A DNA stretch of 64,000 bases. It comes from Opisthorchis felineus. Taxonomy: Eukaryota; Platyhelminthes; Trematoda; Opisthorchiida; Opisthorchiidae. Both the position numbers and the translations under genes were made by a program. The DNA is taken from assembly GCA_004794785.1 (NCBI GenBank), contig SJOL01007330.1:513376-577375 (forward strand), in the 5' to 3' direction. The notes below the pieces were generated by a model that saw nothing but the letters and a program-made list of their open reading frames with translations, was not told where the DNA came from and searched no databases. Positions 21,052 to 36,000 of the stretch are shown one piece after another; within the stretch, counting starts at the first letter, position 1; every line of letters starts with the position of its first letter.

Positions 21052-24000
21052 CTGAAATCGGTCCGGCTAAATTTGCGTGTACATTGTTCGCCAATTTGTG
21101 TACGTTGCATGGGGTTTCACCGGCCATCAAAGTGCATACATTTTTCAGGTAGGTTGATCATTGATACAAGTAGTATGGAACGATGGCTCGAAGTCAGCAG
21201 GTAGCACTGTTTAGGAGTCATCAAATGAGCACTGCCCCCGAAATCTGCGAAATCCGATCACTGACTTGAACAACGATTTCTTTGAATGTATATTTTTCTC
21301 CTACTTTTTTCAGATTTTGCAGAAAAATACCAATTTGCTATTGACTAAAATGGACGCCTCCGAGGCTCCAGTCTTAGCAAACTCACTTAGTATACGATCC
21401 TAATAGTTTGACTAGTGTGAATTCTTTCGGAAAAGAAGGCCAAGTTTGCCATGCCACTTATTTAGAATAGTTTGAGTGTTGCATTGGCCCACTGTTCAAA
21501 AATATTTGAGGTGTGTAAAGCGTCTGCTTACCCGGTTCACAAAATACTGGGATTCCAACCCATTCTCCATGCAAACACCGGATAACACCCAGCGGGTCAT
21601 CGTTACTTCCCACTGCATTTAGCGGCTGGACAATTTGCTTCGTCTCATCCACACGAAGAGTGTGACCCACGAAGCACTCGTATCGACCTTTTGCTTCGTG
21701 CTTGAGACTATAGAAGCGAACGCGAGCCCCAGGAGCTGGCGGAGGCCGAGTTCGACATGATGCTGAAAAGTGGATAGGAATTAAGTTGAATTTATTAAGC
21801 CGAACCGTCCAAGCGACCTTGTGGGATAGTCTTAGAATGTGAAGGACAAGTTCACGTATGCCCGGTGTGGACTAACGGGTCGTCCAACTTCGTCTACTTT
21901 ACATCAAGTCACACGTTCTGATTCTGCACAAAGTTGTGGAACGGGCTTGCTGATATCACTGGGAAAATTTGGGCCCCTGTACCAGGCATATGTGTGCCAT
22001 ATCACGTCCACCTGAGCTTGATGTAGAATAGCTCAGCTTGTGTAACACCTATAGAGAATGCTCTGGGTGGTTGATGGTCAAACCTCGCGATCAGGGGCAC
22101 CTTTTTCTTCGTTCACGTGTGTAGGCCTCCTACTATAAAGACTGCCAAATCCGCGACCGTTTAAAATGAACAAGGAGAAATGACTCCAATGATCACCGCA
22201 CTCTTTTGAAATGAAACGAGTGAAGAAATTTCAGTGTGCCGGAACGACGCTTATACATTTCTAATCAAACCATAAAGAGTCACTGGTGGGTGCAAAACTG
22301 TTAGCGCAAAAAAGACGTTTCATCGCAGTAACTTTACAAAATGTATTCACTTTTTAAAGGAAATGATTTTGGCGAACACAGAACAAACTTCTCAGAAGTA
22401 ACAAAGGATGTCAATTGAATAACCTTTAGTTTTCATACAGTATCCAAAGCAGTCGTACGATCTGATCAGGATTAAATGAAGATTTGCTTGATTTTACATG
22501 CTGCGTTCCAAGACAAACCCCTACTTTGAAGCAGCAACGCAAATTCACCTTTGTGAACCTGTCGGCTAGAGTTTTGCTAAGCAGGTCATGCAATGGGCAC
22601 ATCGGGCCAGCGTGACGGGTAAAAATCACATGATGAGTATCCAGGCTTCAGGAGGGCAGCTGAATCAATTTCTCTCAAAGTTATGGCCCGACTTCTGTGA
22701 CGCTTATATTCCGAGACGTTCTCACCTGTCAGGAAACCTCTTGACCCAATATATGAACCAAAAGAAATCTTCGCTTCCTTTGAAGGTGCATGTGTTGTGT
22801 TTGATCGGGGCTTTTACGTCCTTACTCCGCCTGCTGTCGGTAAACTTGTGGCTTTGTTCCGGCTGAGATAAGATGCCATCCATGAAACTTGCATTTGGGG
22901 GTGCGGTAAAATGTTCATCTATCGCGGAACCAGTTTGCGAGCTATTTCCGGCATTGATGCTGCTCCAGTCGGTGAAACCCACATTCCTTGTCTGGCTTCC
23001 GCTTCCCTGAGAACACATGATTAACGACAATGGCGATTCGGGACGTTTTGTGTGAATATAAAGCCGGCAAACAGCCAATGCGAACCGATGGTCACTACCA
23101 AAAAGACGACGATTTTCTGAAAATTACTATCTAAGTACCATAATATAGTTTCAAACTTTAGTCAGGAATTTAGAATTTCTAAGGGACTTACCGGTTTGGC
23201 CGCAAAACGGAGCATAACACCGTCCACCATAAACGTGAGTATTTAAGCATTTCACTCTCGAGGGACAGCCCATGTCATCTGGCAGTCAACCTGTGTTCCC
23301 AAAACAATGGCTGGACACAAACCAATATAACTCACCCGCAATGTGACGAAAATCTCCCGGTTATCAGCCCACAACGCGGAATGTAGCATCATCCGTTGCG
23401 AGATATATGGTAACTACATGTCATTCCGTTGACCAGAGAAAGTTGTTCAAGTTTTTGTATTACGCAGTTACGCAGTCACACACTCCCACATGCTAACAGT
23501 GAGGCAATGCCGACTAAAACGATACACCCAATTTTGTGTGCGCACAACTTATGGACTCAAAATGTCTGTCTAACTTTGAACTAAGCTCAGACTGCCTCCA
23601 ACGTTTCTGAATGTACTTTTCTATTGTCGGTACGATATACTAAACTTCTCAGCATGTGTATGGTTTACGCCGACGACTGGTCGAAAAAAAAACATTTTGA
23701 AATGCAGGCTGAGCGAATTCCATTAGGTCCGCTTCAATAACAACAGTTGCCCACTAAGCGACGAAACAGGCAATCCGTCCTTCCAAACCCTTGCCAGATG
23801 CCCTCAGTGCAGCTTTCCTGCTTCCCGCTCATGTTTCGCTTCATCCAATATTTGAACATTCCCCCTGTATAACCACAAAGATTAATTTCGAAATTTAAAG
23901 CGACAAGCAATGATGGAACATCTATCGACAAACACCACTATTTGTAAAACACCCAGGTTCTTTTTCACGTAATATTTCTGAGTCTATGTGAAAGGCAATG

Positions 24001-27000
24001 GGAATGAAATGCCCCAGGAATAGAAACCAACCCAAAATAATGTTTGCCCAATTAAACTATCAGTCGAGCCATTTATCATCAAAAAATTCATGGTGAACTA
24101 ACAATGAAGCCTTATAAGTAGCACCGGCGAGCCTGTCAACCAAATGCTACTTGTATCCACTAAAGTTTGATGTAATGTAATATATTGCGGTGCAGTGCAC
24201 TCAAGCTAAAAACGACAACAGGATGCAACACACATAGTATCCGCCTAGTACCGACAGTGACGAGGAAATCGTAACAGGTACAGTGTTGGTTAGAATATCT
24301 TTGTACATTACAACACATGCTCTCCTCCACATGACTTCGATTTTTAATAGCAAGTCTAACCATGTCCCAGCTAAAAGGTGCTGGCCTGTGGATTTTGGTT
24401 CAAGACTGGGGAAACTGATGATATATAATAATAATTGTCTCATTAATAGGCGCAACGGGCCCGCACAGTCCGAATGTACTTCGAGAATTGCGATTCCTTT
24501 AAAACAACACGTGTGAGGAGTATCGAAACGGAGGGACAATAGCCAATTTGGGGGCATCTGTTAGGTGATGCACATCGAATCGTTGAAACGATTATTGATT
24601 AACCTTTAGACGCGATCATTTCTTGTATGGTTACCTTTTGTGCAGAAACAGAAGCGTAAGTTTAAAAAAAAGTCATCTTACGATGTACTAATAAGATCCT
24701 GCACAGATAAAGTCAACTGGCGCGGTTTACCGTATAAATATTAGTTGGACACCGCAATCTCATGAGAATGGTTGATGCCTCAAGAATGCGGACACACACT
24801 ACGTGAGAAGCATTTCGCCCACCTGGGACACACTTGCTCCTCACACTCCAAACTCCATCCATACACATTGTGATCGGCTGAGCCGTGTTCACCAACTGAT
24901 AACCCCTGTGACACGTGACATTCAACTGTGCTCCATGCCTTACGCGACTGCCCGGTAGAATGATTCCGTCCGAACTAGTCAGAGCATTCCCGATTGATTC
25001 CAGCTGAGGATAGTTCTCGGAGGTAATGGGGATGAAGCGCTGTGAAGGCGTGTTTGGTTTATGCATGAGAAGAACATCACCATGGTCGACGGTGAACAGA
25101 TAGCAGTGTCGGTTACACGTTGGTATTGGTTGCGGAAGCCACGATGTTTTGTTGTCAATTAGGCCACAGTGAAGCGAATCCGTGTCTGACGATGCTGTTG
25201 TATCCGGATCACACCTTATGGAATTGAAGGGAAACAGGGAACACCAGATTGTATGTAACATCTACTTCGAATGACTATATCGGTCAATAACCCTAAGACT
25301 CATCCGGTGGCCAGCCTGTCTGAAATGTCCAAACGTTTCATATGTTAAAGCAGAAAAACGATTTGTCACGCTCGTACAAACTAGGAGTGAAGTCTACCAA
25401 GGCCGATGTTTTGAGATGTGAAAAAAAAGAGTTTTGGTGTAAGTAGGAGTACAAGTAAACATTAAAAAATAAAAGATAACCATTCAGCTGTAACACCCTC
25501 TCGGTGCCGAACTGCCATGCCACCAGAGGGAAGCACGAGGGCTGGGATACTGCCAGGTTGCCCAAACCTAGACAGGGGAAGCCGAGAGGCAGAGGTCGGG
25601 TTCGAACCACGGACCTTCAGGTCAGTAAATTCGCGCTCTAACCACTTAGCTATCTCGCTCCCAGAAGTAAACATTACCGGAAAGCGACCTCACCATTTGT
25701 ACCCGGTTGACATAATCCGACCTAGGGAAAATTAGAACGGTATGTTACCACATACTGTGATAAATGTCCAGCAGGTTTCAGGCTCCCGTGGTGCTACCGG
25801 AATTGACAATCCTGACAGGCAACTCGGTAGGTTGACACGACCCAGACCGTTGCTGAGTCATTGTTCGAGGCACCGAGCGAGCCAATCCCATCGCTCGAGC
25901 GTGAACACGCTGGCCCGGTTTACAAATGCGTCCAGCGTGCACTGGTGGAGTAGTGCTAACACAATCACCTCGCACCTCGGATGTCCGGACTCGAAACCCC
26001 GGTACGACGAAGAATGTGCATTGCAGATTAGGTCCAATAAAAGCGTAACTCGAGTCCAGTGCTTGCCCACTTCTTGGTGTGGACTCACTAGAATATTTGC
26101 ACCAGGACAGTTGGAGAGGCGCTTAAACGAGAATTATGTGGATATAAATTACGCTAATCCAGCACCCACCTACAACTGATCTCTGAATGTCCATAAGGAA
26201 CAGAGTTCATAATGGCTGCATGGTAAATGCGTCTTCTTAACATTTCAGACGCTGTGGAATAACTGGCGAATGACTAAAAACTCTATGGAGGTCACACAAA
26301 GTTGGAGGTGGGATCCCATACGAATATAAAACCTTATAGAAACACAAATAAACAAATATTAAAATACGAAAACCCCAACATTAAAAGCAGTTCCGCAATA
26401 TGTGTTCTAACTTGGTGTTAAAGACATCAACAGTGCCAGCGAAACAGGTTCAGACACTTGAGGTAGTCACTCATGTCCGAGAACAACCATAAGTGGCTTG
26501 GTGGTCTCAAGGTCATATAGACAGTCGGTCAAATAAAGCAAACACTGGTTTAAATGCGCGCACTCAACATAACTCTGGGGTAGACGATATACATAGAGAA
26601 CGGGAAACGTGGAGACTTTCTGGTGCTTGGGTAAAGGACGACATAGGAGCTAACACGTTGCAAAAGCCATTATCGTTACTCGAAACGCAGGCATATTTCT
26701 TGGGCTGTGTACTCCGAGGTACTGCTAGCATTTCCTCTATGGAACGACAGCACTCAGACCCTTTCAAATCCTCAGAATCACTTTGGTGACAACTTAGCTG
26801 AAAAGGTTTAATTTGGCATGCGTATATAAACTTTGCTGTTAGCTGAAACCACTTTTTGTGTTCCTTCTGTCTGGAAAATATTTAACAAATCTAAGCTGCA
26901 CAGAAATTCGCCATGGATAGGGGAAATCGTCTTGACGATGCGCATCTTTGACGGCACAAATGAATATGGCAGGGACACGTCACAGCCAGGCGGATTTTTT

Positions 27001-30000
27001 TTCATTTTTCAGGAAGCTGTACACCGGAAAGCCGTTTGATTTGGAGACTAGAGAATTGCTCAAATGACAGTTTGCATCAAATCAGGGAGTAACGTAACCG
27101 GATGTCGAGATGTTGCAGACGGCAACAGTCGGTCTGTACAAAATCCAAGAAAGCCTGACTCAAGATACTATTTTATTCACAGAAATGTGTCATTTCAAGC
27201 AGTGGTTTGGGAATGCCCGCTGTCCAGTAGGGGGGATCAGACAACCAACGAAGCTTTGGTAGTGTGGGAAGAATTGGGAATACTCAACGAAGCCAATAAA
27301 TGCTGAAAGCAGAGAAACACTCTTTAGTTCTTTATGGTATAGCATTGCGTATCTCACGAATCACGAGGCTGATGCGAACCCGTGACCTCCTGGCTATTCG
27401 TTTAGACACTAAACCTTTTGGCCACGAGCAGATGATCACTGGTGCTGTTAATTCGCACTTAGACAGGACACGACATCATTCATCCTTGAGTTACACAACC
27501 CACATAATTTGCGTGTTGAGTGGCTGCTCGAGTGACGACTTCTCAGGCGGAGTGTCAGTCATCAAGCAAGTTTTATTGTTCCCCTGTGCTACTTATAGAT
27601 TATTGATAGTGTGAAGAGGTTTTGGATTTTCAATGGGGACTTCAAGCACTTGGTGAAGCCAGTCTATGGTGAAAAGCCGAGAAGCACTGTATAGATGTTT
27701 TCCCCCTATTGGGAATCATCAGCAGTGTGCATTTCACGAATCTTCACGGATGTTCGAACCCGAGACTTGCCAGTCAGTAGTTTGAACAGTTAATCGTTCG
27801 GCCAAGAACGGCTGATAGGCAGTCTAATTAATTCGCACTCACCCTTCAATCTAGTCTAATTAATTCGCACTCACCCTTCAATCATTACTTGACCACGTGA
27901 CGTGGGCGAATGCGCAGAAGTTAATGTCGTGAGTTCACAAGTCTAGATGCTGGCGCACTGATTTAACTCTTCAGCTCTTTTCCCTATAAATTGAAAGATA
28001 GCTACCAAGACGCTTCGTACTAAGGCATTGTACACATGGCTCGTTCGAATACAAGTAGTTGTAAGGTTAGGAAAGAATTTAAAAGGCTAACGTTTCTTTC
28101 TGAACCGGAAGTTTCAAAGGTTAGTTGAACTATTGCACAGAAAACAGCAGTCAAACTCTATTCAGGAGGGACAAGCATGTGGGATCAAACGCGGTGATCG
28201 TCATGTAAAGTCGTTTCTACAACGGAGACTTACTAACATGACAATCGTTGGGAGTTGTCTCATATCATAATCAAGAATGAACTGAAGCCGTCAAAAATTC
28301 GTGAGGTGTGTGTGAAAATTTAAAAGCATGTGAGAACCTCCTTCAAAACAATCGATTGTTTGGCTGTTTCAGCTCGTTAACAAACGTGTTTACAAGCAAC
28401 TAGATCTTTCGAATGATAACAATAATAAATACTCAAGCAGTACAAATAATAGAAAGTATTCCTGTGGAAGATATTCGGGATTTTTTAAATGCTGCTCAGA
28501 ACATGCTTATCATGTCGGTCTTAAAGTAACGCGAACGCGATTCGTCAGAAGACGTAGCCACATTTCATACGCACATCCTGTTCAAGGTTTGTCTCAAAAT
28601 GTATTAGTAATCTGGGGAAATGTCACTGGTAAAACCCAGCCAGTGTTTTTGTGGCCAACACAATCGCCTCCAGCGGAGGCCGTTTGACGAATCGTTGCAC
28701 GAATTACTTAAAGTACGCGGATATAAGGTCAACATACGTGGATGGAAAGCCAAAATTATCAACAGTCAGGATTAGACTGACTGATGTAATGATCTGATGG
28801 TCACGTAACTTGAAGGCCTCTCCGTAGCGCTTTCGTAGAGGACAAAGTGTGAACGTTACCTCTTGCTTACATATTACAAGACTGGCTATTTCTGCAAGCA
28901 TCCTCAAGGCGTCTTGGGGCCAACAGATTGGCGTTTACTGTGTGCACGACACAAGATCACTGTGTGGTCTCGACTCACCTAATGTTGTGAATAATGGGAT
29001 CGATTGCGTCTTTTAGGGTATCCATCAAACAAAGACCAAATCTTTTTAGTCGCCGTTCTTACTCGTTTTTGTTTTCTATGTTCTAGTTGGAGTACATTCT
29101 TATCACAAAAAAGTTCATTTTTCTCCCGGTTTTTTTGAAATAATGCTTCAGTTTCACGCAACACAGTCCCTTTACTAAGATTAGGAAATTTATATGGTGG
29201 AGCACAGGAAAGTGGCGGCGCCCGCATTTAGAACCCGAACAACAACCCGACACAGTTTCAAGCTTCCGTAGAACTTACGACGTGGATACAACCTTATTCT
29301 GGCGCCTAGCGCGAAAATTTAATAACGAATTACCAACGTTAAACTCTGCGGAATTCGGGAGGGGACATTAGTTGGTGAAAGGCAAAATTCCATGGTAGCT
29401 CATGAGGTGCATTTAACTTACGTAAATGCGGCGCGACTTCCAAATGTCGTCTTCTCCGCCGTAACTCGGCCATTGACCACCGTTGGGACCGGACCACAAT
29501 CACGTTCTGAATAAACAAACCCAAATAGAAGTCGCACCGCATTGTTTGTACACCAGATGGAAAATGACGGATTTCGGCGCCAATGTTGCCTGATTTAATC
29601 AAAAACATTGCTTCTGGCTAACAGTAGTACACAAAAAATGGGGCTTTATTTTTTGCGGAGCTAAAGCGTCCCTCTCAGAGACGTCATCCTGGCATTGGCC
29701 GTCCATCAGTGGTAACCGGTTGACGAACGTCCCGCACAGACTTTTTGGTCGCTCATTGTAGTTCAAAATTTTCTATAGAGGAAAATGTTGATAGCTCAGG
29801 TAGTGTAGATGCTCGTTGGTTTGTTCTCTGGACTGGGCAATTTGTTCAAACATATATAAAACGGAGAACAAGGTTCCTCTTTTCCGAAAGTGTTGTTTAA
29901 ACCAATTTACTTTTGCGTATATTAGGAAATTTTGATGCCTCATGCAGGTCCTTAAATGGTTGTAAATACCGGCTTATTCTCAAGCGCAATAGAAGAGTTT

Positions 30001-33000
30001 AACAGACGCGGTGAAAGGGTCCCAAAATTTTGCACTCCATATTTATTTTCAGCACATATATTTGAGGCCAAAAGTTGCATCCATTCTCTTTCATCGAACT
30101 GAACGTCTTCAATTGGAGCTAAATAAATTTTGGAGTTGTATTGGTATGGATCGGAAGTTCTCAAAGTTCTAACTGCCAGCCAGGTGACTATACTTATACG
30201 GCTCTGCAGGTTCAAAAAAACTGGAGTAAACTCATATCTTGGTGGAAATTTCATCCTATAAGCGAACTCACACTAGGCCAAAAACCCAAGACTCCTCCTA
30301 CAGCTGTTCCATCCTTGTTTCCGAGTAACTGATAGCAAGAATCTCACGAATCTCCAAAACCCGCGTTTTTCCGAGTAGTTGGGCCTCAGGTGGCCGATAT
30401 GATGTTTACACTCAGATGGGATATAGCGTCGTTCATCTGTAACTCACACAAGTCGCTTGGACGGTTTTCTTGAGTGCGAGCTTCTCAGACAAAAGGTCCA
30501 AGCAACTTGTGAGTTAGTCTTTCTTCACCCCCCCCCCAGCAACTAACAGTGTGCTGACCGTTGATTATCAGTGCTATCACAGTAGGAAAGCTTCTCACAT
30601 AATAAAATTGTGTCCGCAGGACTTATTGATCTCCACGACTTTTGTACATAACCAATATTACCATTACTCCTGAACGCAGCTGGCAAATCAGGCATTTTTA
30701 AACTGCAAACTCTTCGTCCGACGTCGGAAAATTCACACATGCATTTTTCTTTCGGTGTTTCGCCTCCAATATAATATTTACTTGTAACTTGTGTGTTTTA
30801 ACTGCTTTGGTCTTAAAAATGAGGAAGTCAAATATCTATTAGGATAAAAAGCGTTTTCTTTCAAGGTAGTCTTTGCGAATTGCGTTAAATTTGTGATCGG
30901 ACAAAACAAAGTCTAATGAAACTCGGAGAGCCTCAACAGGGGTCGTGGGTTGCGACAGAGTTATCAGCAACGTTGACAGAAGCGTCCTTTAGAAAACTGT
31001 TGAACGACATCTCAAATATCGTAGCGACTGAAACATGAGGCAGCATTTGTGTGGCAGATTTAATTGAAAGATATCATAAACGATAGATTTAAACAGGATT
31101 CTGTGGAATCTTCCCTTAACACCCAATTCGTTTGCAGCTGAATGCATTTCGCGAAAGACAATCGAAGCTAGTTTGCGGTAGTTTAAAGAGCCACTTTAAG
31201 AATGTTACAAATCTTGATTCGTTTTTTGTGTGCTTACATTTAAATGTGACCTGAAAGTTACCGACAATTCACATAAGGCTAGTTTAGCGAGCTGCGTCAC
31301 ATTTGAAAAAACGACCCCATGTACTTCACTTCTGGTCCGTCATCCAGTTCAGTTACATTATGCCTCAAAGTCTAGCTCACTGTCCATTCAGGTTGCCCAC
31401 TCTGGTGCACTATCCTATTTTGGGGACTAGTCATACTCTACACTGTCCTGCCCAGGCAGGTTTCAGCTGGGCCATCGTAGGTTGCCGGCGTAGGGCAAAA
31501 GTTATGTGTAATTGCGACGAAACTTGATACATTGTTTGAAAATATAGTGCCTGCAAAATCCAAACGTGCAACTTGGATCGAAGATTTCATCGTTCCAATA
31601 AAGGGAGTTGATGAAGTTAGCAGTAATCAATTCGCCGTTAGTTTCGGTTTGATGCACGGATCAGCAGAAATGACGTGAGCTCAATTGCTTTTAGCTCGAA
31701 CTCTTAATTATCAAAAATGGTTTTCGGCTTTAACGTGTAACTCACACTTTTAAGTTTACATGTGCTCTTAATCTTAAAGATGTAGTTACCCAATCAAATA
31801 TGGGTGGACCTTGAACTACTACTGGTCAATTTCATACTAGCCAATCAACTGCGGTTGTGCACCTACCTTTGCAGATTGTTCTTTCTCCGTCCCACTTTCC
31901 CGTCGCCAGACACTGTTTCTGCTCCGGACCAATCAGCTCATAGCCGTGATTACAGTGCACCTTCACAATGCTGTTGACTTCGGTTGAGTAGGTTGAGATG
32001 CCACCATTCTCGGGTGCATCCAGTCGAGGACACGTGATAGCTACAGGGACATAGATGAATGGAAACGGTGTTTGCTGTTGGTAAGGAGAGCTGGAACATT
32101 CATTAGGGACTTCATCCTATAAGTTAGAGTAATCTGTGCCAAAAACTCGAGAAAAATTGGGCAACTGTTTCAGCCCTGTCGGGTAGCATCATCAGCAGCC
32201 ACCTATCTTTTGCGACGTTCCAATTGGAGAAATTCCGATGGTTCTGTATACTACTGACTGAATATCAGCGGGATTAAATCGCAAGTAAACAATGCAACGC
32301 GCCCTTCACCCATAAACTTCACATAAGATAGTCACGTGTTGACTCGCTACTCGACAGAATAGTCCTCATATATAAGGCTTGTGTGATCAGTGACAGCATT
32401 CGTTCCTGATCAGATCACCGTTAGTACGTTGACAGTGCGAGTTTATCCAACCGTTGATCAACCACTAGTGTTCAACTGCCACCCAGAATTGTGCGGTTTC
32501 GAATCCACCTTAAAATCTTGGAAATGTGCACGGATGCCAACTTGCAAAAAGGACAGGACCACCGTGCAGAACTTCTCGGACACTTCGTTCGCAAGACGGA
32601 CTCATGATTGAAACGACATCAATGGCCTAACAGCAAACTGAATGAAGCAGGACAGACAACAAGAGAAACTATTCGGAATTCACTCCGAATAAGGAGCAGT
32701 AGTTAGGGGCCGAAGTCGTTGTGCCCTGTTGCACTACTTCAAGAGGCATTAAAAAAGACATCCAAGCACCTACAAGAGTGCAGTGAACGCGGGTACACTG
32801 GGTGGACAATTGGACGCGATCGTTTCTGAGTTAATCCGTTTAAAAATGGTTCGGTGACCACTATATAGAATCGGCTCCAAGGTTATTTGAAGCGGATGGA
32901 TTCCGCTTCTTTTCATAGAGGGTTAAGCTCTAGTTAGTAATGAGAATCAGGCATGTGATAATGCAGATGTCCCTCAAATTATGTCAGAACTTCTGCATGT

Positions 33001-36000
33001 TGTTCGAACTCGTGTCCCCTAGGTAAACATTCAACTGACATTACTACGTCCCAAGCAACTAAAGTTGAAAGACGATGATTTTGGGACACTAGGTGGCATC
33101 CGAAGGTAACACGGTTGTGATTATCGGACCAGCTATACTAGTCATAAACGGGACAACAAATTTGAACAAACTTTCCAAAACATTTTCAGTTACATTTCAG
33201 AGAGGACAACGGCGCACCCTTTGCGTTTTGGCACATTTACCGGGTAAATGTGAAGGGTGTAACAACTTTTACACCTGTCTCCTCCTACCGGTAAATTATT
33301 CAAAGTCTAGCAGAAACAGCGTCTTGGCCACTGAAGAAGCCATTAATGAAAACTTCAGCAGTCTGAACTTCACATTCAAAGGTATTGACCCCCAGGTACC
33401 CGGTGATAGGATTACATGATTCAAACTCTGTTGGTGGAATGTTTTTCTGACGGAGATTTTTCTCCATGTTATCGATTACATAATGCCCTCCCTGTGTGTC
33501 CGATTCTGAAGAAGAGATATCGAAAAGGTATTTTCTTTTTATCTGTATTTGTTCGGCTTAGCGAAATACCTCACTTGGAGGTTCATAGTAGTTGATCAGA
33601 AAAAAAATCACTTCGGTCAGTGTTTGAAATTGCGTATTACAACTACTTTGAAATGCATACTCAGTAATCAAAACAGAATTTCTGCTGGTTTTCATCAAAA
33701 AGCAGATCACTTGCTTTTAGAAGCAGACGCAGTTAAGTTAAACGAAACGGGTTTCATGTCTATGCGGAAAGACACGTGGTAAGATCCCTGTCTAGAATTT
33801 CAAGTTGTAACTCAGTCACGCTTTTGGTGTGGGTACGTACTGTGCGCCCATATTGTTCTTCATACAGTGTTGTCGAGGAGCATGTAAACCAATTCAGGCT
33901 TGTATTACCTATTCACATTAGCCTCCGTAGGTTTGAGGGGGACATGAAACGACCGGTAAGTTCTTGGATGGCTTGACCAGCTTGGATTACCCCACCTCAT
34001 GTCAAACGACGAGTAAAACAGTTAGACTGTCCGGTAGACTGACCTTAAAAAAATGCTGTTGTTTGCTAACTGAGTGTATTGTGATGAATTCCATGGTTTC
34101 GACTAGTTTTCACTTGACTATTGATAATCTCGTTTGGACACTGAACTCGTGTCTGTAGTAAGTCGATACGGGTGAACTTGCATCCATTGTCTTGTTTAAC
34201 GTCAGGCACTATAGTGTACGTTTCTTCATGATTGAGTGTACAGTGGCCATTACCGCAAATGATATCGGATTACGCATCCATACACTAAGTTTACTACCGA
34301 GTAGCGATGGTTTAGTTCTCCATCACTGATCAGGCAAACATTGATCACATCTGTGATTAGCTCACCGCAGTGCTGCTAATTTGCCGTCCATCCACACGAC
34401 AGAAATTGGAAAAAGACGGAACTGGAAAATCTTCGGGCATCCTACCTTTTGTCTTGTGGCGGAGACGTTTTATTTTTTCACTGTACCTAATTGTAATACG
34501 CGTCAAATCAGCAATGTTCTCGTTTCATACGTGCGTCTTGCTTTTGAATCTGCAAACGGGCGAGTTTCACACTTTTGTGAGATTAATTTCGAGGGGTCAG
34601 GTAACGTTTCCAGGTTTGAATTTAAATTTGGTGTGGATCTAGAGAGTGATACATGGTAAATTGTCGGACGCTTTCACCTGGCAGTACAATGACTGATCAT
34701 TTGTTCGCCAAGCTTCAAAGTTTGGTTTTCACCTGCGTAACCTCCTTCACTTAAGCATGTTTGCATGGAGTGACAAAATCTGGCGTAAAAATTTACTTGG
34801 AGCGCTTATTTCCATTATCCGTTTAAGGGTCTATCATACCGAGGGGTATGCTTATTACAGAGGCTTTCATTTGGGTGCACTGATCGTTACCTCGTGGGCA
34901 AGGAGATTCCGTGACCACCTGAAGATTGCACCTCAGCCGACTGACGCATTCCAAGCTGAGTGACGAGATAAACAGTCAGTTTTTCCCGCTGCAGAGGGAA
35001 CATTGTGCTACGCTGCTGGATGGCCGTGATAAATGTACTGTTAAAACTTTACTGGCTCGAAAATCACACAGACGTCAAGAAAACTTGCCACAACACGATG
35101 TGGGAATGCCAAATATTTGGCGGTGTATGACCGGAAGTCAACACACATCTCAAAAGCGAGAAGTTGCTAATGATCCGGCTTTTGGGGCCGATCGGATTTT
35201 GACTAAAGTGAATCGATGCAGCGTTCAAAGGGTTTTCAGTATCCTTATGAGTAGTGTGTTTCGTCACGAAAATAGTGTGCAGCATAAGCTCGAGGAATAC
35301 TGGGAGACTGTGCCAATCTGATGAGTACGAATAATGGGAAAATCAGCAGTGAGCCGTCGAAGAGATTTCATGAACACTATGATTGGTGCTTTCTCAAGGA
35401 AGCAGCGTTCGGCATTATCTTAGTAGATGCCCTCCCTCTAAGAGACTGTCCCAGGAATCCTGTCCCTCCTTATACGAAACGAAACTACGTTTTATTCATC
35501 TTGTTATAGGGCAATACATTTCACATTCAAGGTTTTACCCCTTTAAAGCCTGGTACCGGCATAATGTCATGTTGCAAATTCGTGATTGAGGAAGCTGAAT
35601 AATCCATGAATAATGGAAACGCTGTCACTAGGAGTGCAAGGAAAAACCAAGAGGCCACTGAAATTACGCAGAATCATCAAAAAACCGTCAGAGAAAGCCA
35701 GTTTTCTTGTGAACATGACGGAAATCAGGCCTTAGCTAAACAAAGTTTTCAGAACTTCCACATTAGTCCAAAGCACAAAAAACTTGCGCCTTGGTCCACT
35801 GTTTTCGACAAGTATTCTGTAATAATGGAAGTGAAAAGTATCTTTTGGAAAGTTGGCAGTCAGCTGAGATATTGTAATAAGATTTTCTGTCTCATAAACG
35901 TGATAAAAATCCTCACGCTCGCTTTCTCATTCTTATATCTGTTTAGACCGTTGGTGTTAACTGCTTGACAGTTTGTGCTAGGTGTTTGGAGGTGGGTGAA

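Noticed and set aside
23664..23690. YADD tetrapeptide (MVYADDWS), resembling a reverse-transcriptase active site
   Set aside because: No other RT motifs occur within several hundred bases on the plus strand in any frame; four residues alone are not evidence.
25742..26179. 145-codon plus-strand open frame as a protein gene
   Set aside because: It lies wholly over an S2 SINE-like copy and matches the repeat, not a protein family.
30528..30537. C run as a regulatory or structural site
   Set aside because: A short homopolymer next to a SINE relic; no further evidence.
35606..35968. 120-codon plus-strand frame from an ATG with a hydrophobic end
   Set aside because: No known domain or splice context. 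Stop-free frames of this length are expected by chance in 64 kb read in six frames.
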